44,959 nucleotides of DNA. It comes from Gnetum montanum (taxonomy: Eukaryota > Streptophyta > Gnetopsida > Gnetales > Gnetaceae). The translations under genes were made by a program, and so were the position numbers. Shown piece after piece: positions 42,340 through 44,959 of the stretch. The notes beneath the pieces were generated by a model. It saw nothing but the letters and a program-made list of their open reading frames with translations, made no database searches and had not been told where the DNA came from. The stretch's first letter is position 1, and the number at the start of each line of letters is the position of its first letter. The DNA lies in the NCBI GenBank assembly GCA_015680685.1, contig MNCI01001065.1, positions 1,859,181 to 1,904,139 on the forward strand, written 5' to 3'.

Positions 42340-43430
42340 CTGCTACTGGTGGAACCGCCTAGAATTGCCTTGTGGATAAGGCAACCTTCGAGGTGTTTGC
42401 CGTTGTGCCAAGCGAGGGTTCAATGCGTACACCCCAGACTCTTGAAGATGCGACACCATAGGAGAACATCCCTTAGGATGTTCATATTGGCATATGCCAC
42501 ATTCATCATCCTCCTCGGTGTCAAAATCTGCAACCTGCTCTGCTACAGAAACCTTGTCCTTTCCCTTATATTGGGCACGTTCAACTTCCTTCTTCTGGCG
42601 CCAATCGTGGTCATTACCTTGTCCTCTGGACTCCTCTGCGATTTTCAACATGCTTTGGACCCTTTTGTCCAAAGAGTCCCACATCTTATCCACCTTTGCC
42701 GAAATTTCGGATGCGAACTTTTGTAATGGCAAGGTCTTTCAGTTTACTGCTACTTCCAGTGATGATTCTTCTTCCTCATCACAAAAACACACTTCCCTTT
42801 TCCTGAGGGAAGGATCTCGGTTGAATTCTTCTACACTCTCCTTTTTTCTAAGTTCTCCTTCCTCCTTGGCCACCTGTTCAATGAGGCGTTGCAATTGATG
42901 GGCCCTTAGCTCTAACAGTCATCCTTGGGCATACACGCCAAGGGACTTTCGCGTTTCAAAATGGAGCCCATCAATGATGTGGCAAAGTTGTGCCTACTGA
43001 GAGTAACCATGACCAGGACACCGATGCAACAATGAGTAGTACCTACTCATGGCGGCATCCAAGGGTTCATGATTCCCTTATTTCCAGCCTTGGATCTACC
43101 GTCTCAGGTTCGCCACTCTGGAGTATGTTTGATACTTGTCATTGAAAATTTTAAGCATCGTACTCCACCTTCTGATTGATTTCAACTCCAAGGATCGGTA
43201 CCAACTTTCAGCTTCTTTGATGAGTGTGCGAGGGAATAGCTTTAGCTTCTGCCAATCATTGTTAATGTTTTGTAGGGTGTAGGCATCATGGAATGCCTAC
43301 AGGTGAGTCTGCGGATCACAGTTGTATCCCCCTTCAAATCTGGGAATGTTGTTCATATCAACACACTTGATTCGGCTATCCTTCATGTGCCTACTAGGGA
43401 TTTGAACTGCCTTAGTGATTTGGAGCATAC
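42340..43430 (-). pseudogene. Athila-like gag (copy B), 5' truncated
   Basis: The - strand reads NNIPRFEGGYNCDPQTHL, then LFPRTLIKEAESWYRSLELKSI and RRWSTMLKIFNDKY, which is the retrotransposon gag (capsid) pattern with W and F landmarks. It continues through a charged helical region (LEEQVAKEEGELRKKES-like) to ECGICQYEHPKGCSPM near 42468-42505, a zinc knuckle with CX2CX3HX3C spacing instead of CX2CX4HX4C. The frame 42343-42732 ends at the solo LTR. The N terminus is cut off at 43431. Confidence 0.85.
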
Positions 43431-44232
43431 TCTGTGTAACGACGGAAAACGTCGGCAGCTGGAAAATACCGACCAAGATTCCGGCGTACACAGTTTTAGC
43501 CACGGATCCACGCGAGGGCTATGCTGGAGAAAGCGAATCCGTGGCTCCCTGAACGGTCTTGTCGATCAGACAGGGACTTACGAGTCAGTAAACAATGCAA
43601 AGTGCGTAAAAAGAAAGCGATCTGGTTCGAGGAGTCGTAAAATGAGGGGAAAACGATGTAGACGGATTGCAACGGTGATAATGCTAAACACGATGAAAGG
43701 AGGTTGACATAAGAGAGACTCGTAGCTTCAAGATCTGCGCTTTGACTTAAAATGTATATTTCGTATGAGAAATTACACTAGGGAATCCCCGATTACAGGA
43801 TGTGAAGAAAGCACAAAACAACAAGCAAACGGTCTAAACAGAAGTCCGATCTACCTCGTGAGCTAAAGCTGAGATGTAAGGCAGGCCAAGCTGACGTCTA
43901 CCGATCAATTGTTTCTGATTGATAGAATTTTTTCAGCGGAACGATTACTCCTATCACCGGTGCTCAAAGCGAACTGTACTCTGCTTCAGCTGTAAGGTGA
44001 TGATGTCCACGATTGCCAAAGCGCTGTTCTCTGTATCTCTGCTCCAAAGTGCTAAATGCTCTGGTGCTCAGAAATATCCTTTTGCTTCTCTCATTTGCCA
44101 ACCTTTGTATCTCTGTCAGCTGAGGTATTTATGGACCACGACGCTTCGCGAAAAAGGCGCAACCCTGATGACGTGGGTCCCGGATATTGCAGGCCTTGTT
44201 GGCATGATCATTTTAAGTCAGGCTGTGACTAC

Positions 44233-44260
44233 GCACAACACGCTCGTTTGCGTGTTGTGC
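44233..44260. repeat. Perfect 11-bp hairpin
   Basis: GCACAACACGC at 44233-44243 and its exact complement GCGTGTTGTGC at 44250-44260 flank a 6-base loop. It is one of several GC-rich palindromes in this segment. Confidence 0.85.
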
Positions 44261-44384
44261 ATGTGAAGAGCAGGCACATGCTGAGCGCGCCTTAATCACT
44301 TTCAGGTTGTATTACACTCATTCGCGTTGTGTTGCGTGTATGAGCGTAATCTGGTGTAAAAACAATAAGCTCAAAAATTGTTTT

Positions 44385-44579
44385 ACGCTCACTACACAAC
44401 TGCGCGTAACAAGGCGTAAATAATGTACAATTTACACTCACCACGCAGCTGCGCGTGGTGAAGCGTAGACAATGTATAACTTATGCTTACTACGCAGCTG
44501 CGCGTGATGAAGCATAAATAATGTAAACTTACGCTCACTACACAGCTGCGCGTTATGAAGCGTAAACAATGTATAACTT
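44385..44579. repeat. Four tandem 48-49 bp repeats, each quasi-palindromic
   Basis: The units start at 44385, 44434, 44483 and 44531. Each begins with a form of ACGCTCACTACGCAGCTGCG and ends with GCGTAAA-N-AATGTAnAAnTT. The centre CGCAGCTGCG is self-complementary, and outer ACGCT and AGCGT pair with small bulges. Degenerate relatives continue on both sides. Copies vary in the outer arms in a way that partly preserves pairing. Confidence 0.9.
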
Positions 44580-44709
44580 GAATGATAACATACGCAATGG
44601 TACGCAACGCCGCGTAACGAGCGTAAAGACAAGTTAATCATGCGCCACGAGAAAAAGCGTCAAACTGTTGCGCTTCTCTAGACTCTGCCTTTGACTATTT
44701 TGGAGCTTA

Positions 44710-44746
44710 TTACGCTCATTACGCTGCCGTGCGTAATAGAGCGTAA
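44710..44746. repeat. Inverted repeat with one-base bulge
   Basis: TTACGCTCATTACGC and GCGTAATAGAGCGTAA are inverted copies except for one extra base, around a 6-base loop. It shares the ACGCT/AGCGT words with the tandem repeats to its left. Confidence 0.8.
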
Positions 44747-44959
44747 ACTTGTCCTGGAACAAAGCTGATGCGTGCCCTCGCTTGAATTGTGAATCTTTGC
44801 CTGAGGCCAACTCATAATTTTCATGGTGTTTCAATGGCCCCTCTTTGTTGACGGTTGGAGGGCTTACCCGAAAGACGTCGACAAAGAATGCGAAACACCG
44901 AATTGGCAAAAGCAAGAACAACGTTCATCCATGGCTACTCAAGTGTTGCCCTGTCAACA

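Larger units (their letters stand above)
32275..43430 (-). mobile_element. Athila-like Ty3-gypsy copy B (gag to extra ORF)
   Basis: On the - strand the order is gag, protease, RT, RNase H, integrase, non-coding region with internal TATA, intron, extra coiled-coil ORF, polypurine tract and truncated 3' LTR. RT motifs FLDGYSGYNK and VFMDDFSTYG and the absence of a chromodomain place it in the Tat/Athila branch, nearer Athila. A solo LTR of the same family interrupts gag-pol at 41563-42339. The 5' end of gag is cut at about 43431 by another sequence, so the 5' LTR and primer site are not in this copy. Confidence 0.88.
43431..44959. mobile_element. Probable LTR of another element, running off the right edge
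   Basis: Gag homology stops at about 43430 and a sequence starting TGTGTAACGACGG begins, as many plant LTRs do (or ends CCGTCGTTACACA on the - strand). No coding frame of note lies inside. A TATA-like box reads CCATAAATACC on the - strand at about 44126-44136. With that orientation the hairpin-rich repeats at 44233-44746 would lie upstream of TATA, in U3, and the element would be on the - strand. The second LTR is outside the window. Confidence 0.5.

Noticed and set aside
41555-42347. A DNA transposon with an 8-bp target duplication
   Set aside because: The sequence is clearly homologous to LTRs that are preceded by internal element sequence and a polypurine tract elsewhere in the window.
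43288-43707. A 139-codon + strand ORF with a basic C terminus
   Set aside because: It spans the boundary between antisense gag and the inserted sequence, so it is chance coding across a junction.
44385-44579. Possible CRISPR-like array
   Set aside because: The units are contiguous tandem repeats without unique spacers and lie in plant retrotransposon DNA.
1-44959. Host protein-coding gene
   Set aside because: I looked for exon-like frames with plausible splice sites outside the elements and found none that resemble a known plant protein. The long spacers have only short broken frames.

Overview
The window looks like nuclear DNA of a large-genome seed plant. Almost everything recognisable is retrotransposon sequence of plant type: a LINE, two Ty1-copia elements, a Tat-like Ty3-gypsy element and several copies of an Athila-like Ty3-gypsy family. 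I find no intact host gene, tRNA, rRNA or CRISPR array. All element coding regions carry stops or frameshifts, so this is decayed, nested heterochromatic DNA. The species cannot be named from this stretch.

Layout from the left. 1-1932 is the 3' end of an Athila-like element on the + strand, ending in a 973-bp LTR. 1933-5690 holds AT-rich sequence without a gene, then small direct repeats and a G-rich minisatellite. About 5690-8835 is a 5'-truncated LINE on the - strand with reverse transcriptase and C-terminal zinc-binding remnants. 9368-14428 is a nearly complete but decayed Ty1-copia element with both LTRs. From about 15180 to 18595 lies a second copia element (SIRE-like) with part of an LTR, gag, protease and integrase but no reverse transcriptase. 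It joins a Tat-like Ty3-gypsy element at about 18600-25062, which has an extra RNase H upstream of the RT and a 1.87-kb 3' LTR.

25301-43430 is occupied by two head-to-tail - strand copies (A on the left, B on the right) of the Athila-like family. Copy B keeps gag, protease, RT, RNase H and integrase, with a same-family solo LTR inserted in gag-pol. Downstream of integrase both copies carry a region of about 2 kb with a TATA box, a candidate intron, and then a long extra ORF of about 950 codons encoding a coiled-coil protein, followed by the polypurine tract and 3' LTR. Copy A has lost nearly all of gag-pol. At 43431 copy B is cut by another sequence, probably an LTR running off the right edge, which contains tandem GC-rich hairpin repeats.

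The most interesting unit is the extra-ORF module of the Athila-like family. A palindrome plus TATA box resembling the LTR promoter sits upstream of a conserved AG/GTATGC donor and TTGATTGCAG/ATGGC acceptor, followed by the coiled-coil ORF. This suggests that the downstream ORF had its own internal promoter and a spliced mRNA. The two copies also share several in-frame stops at identical codons.
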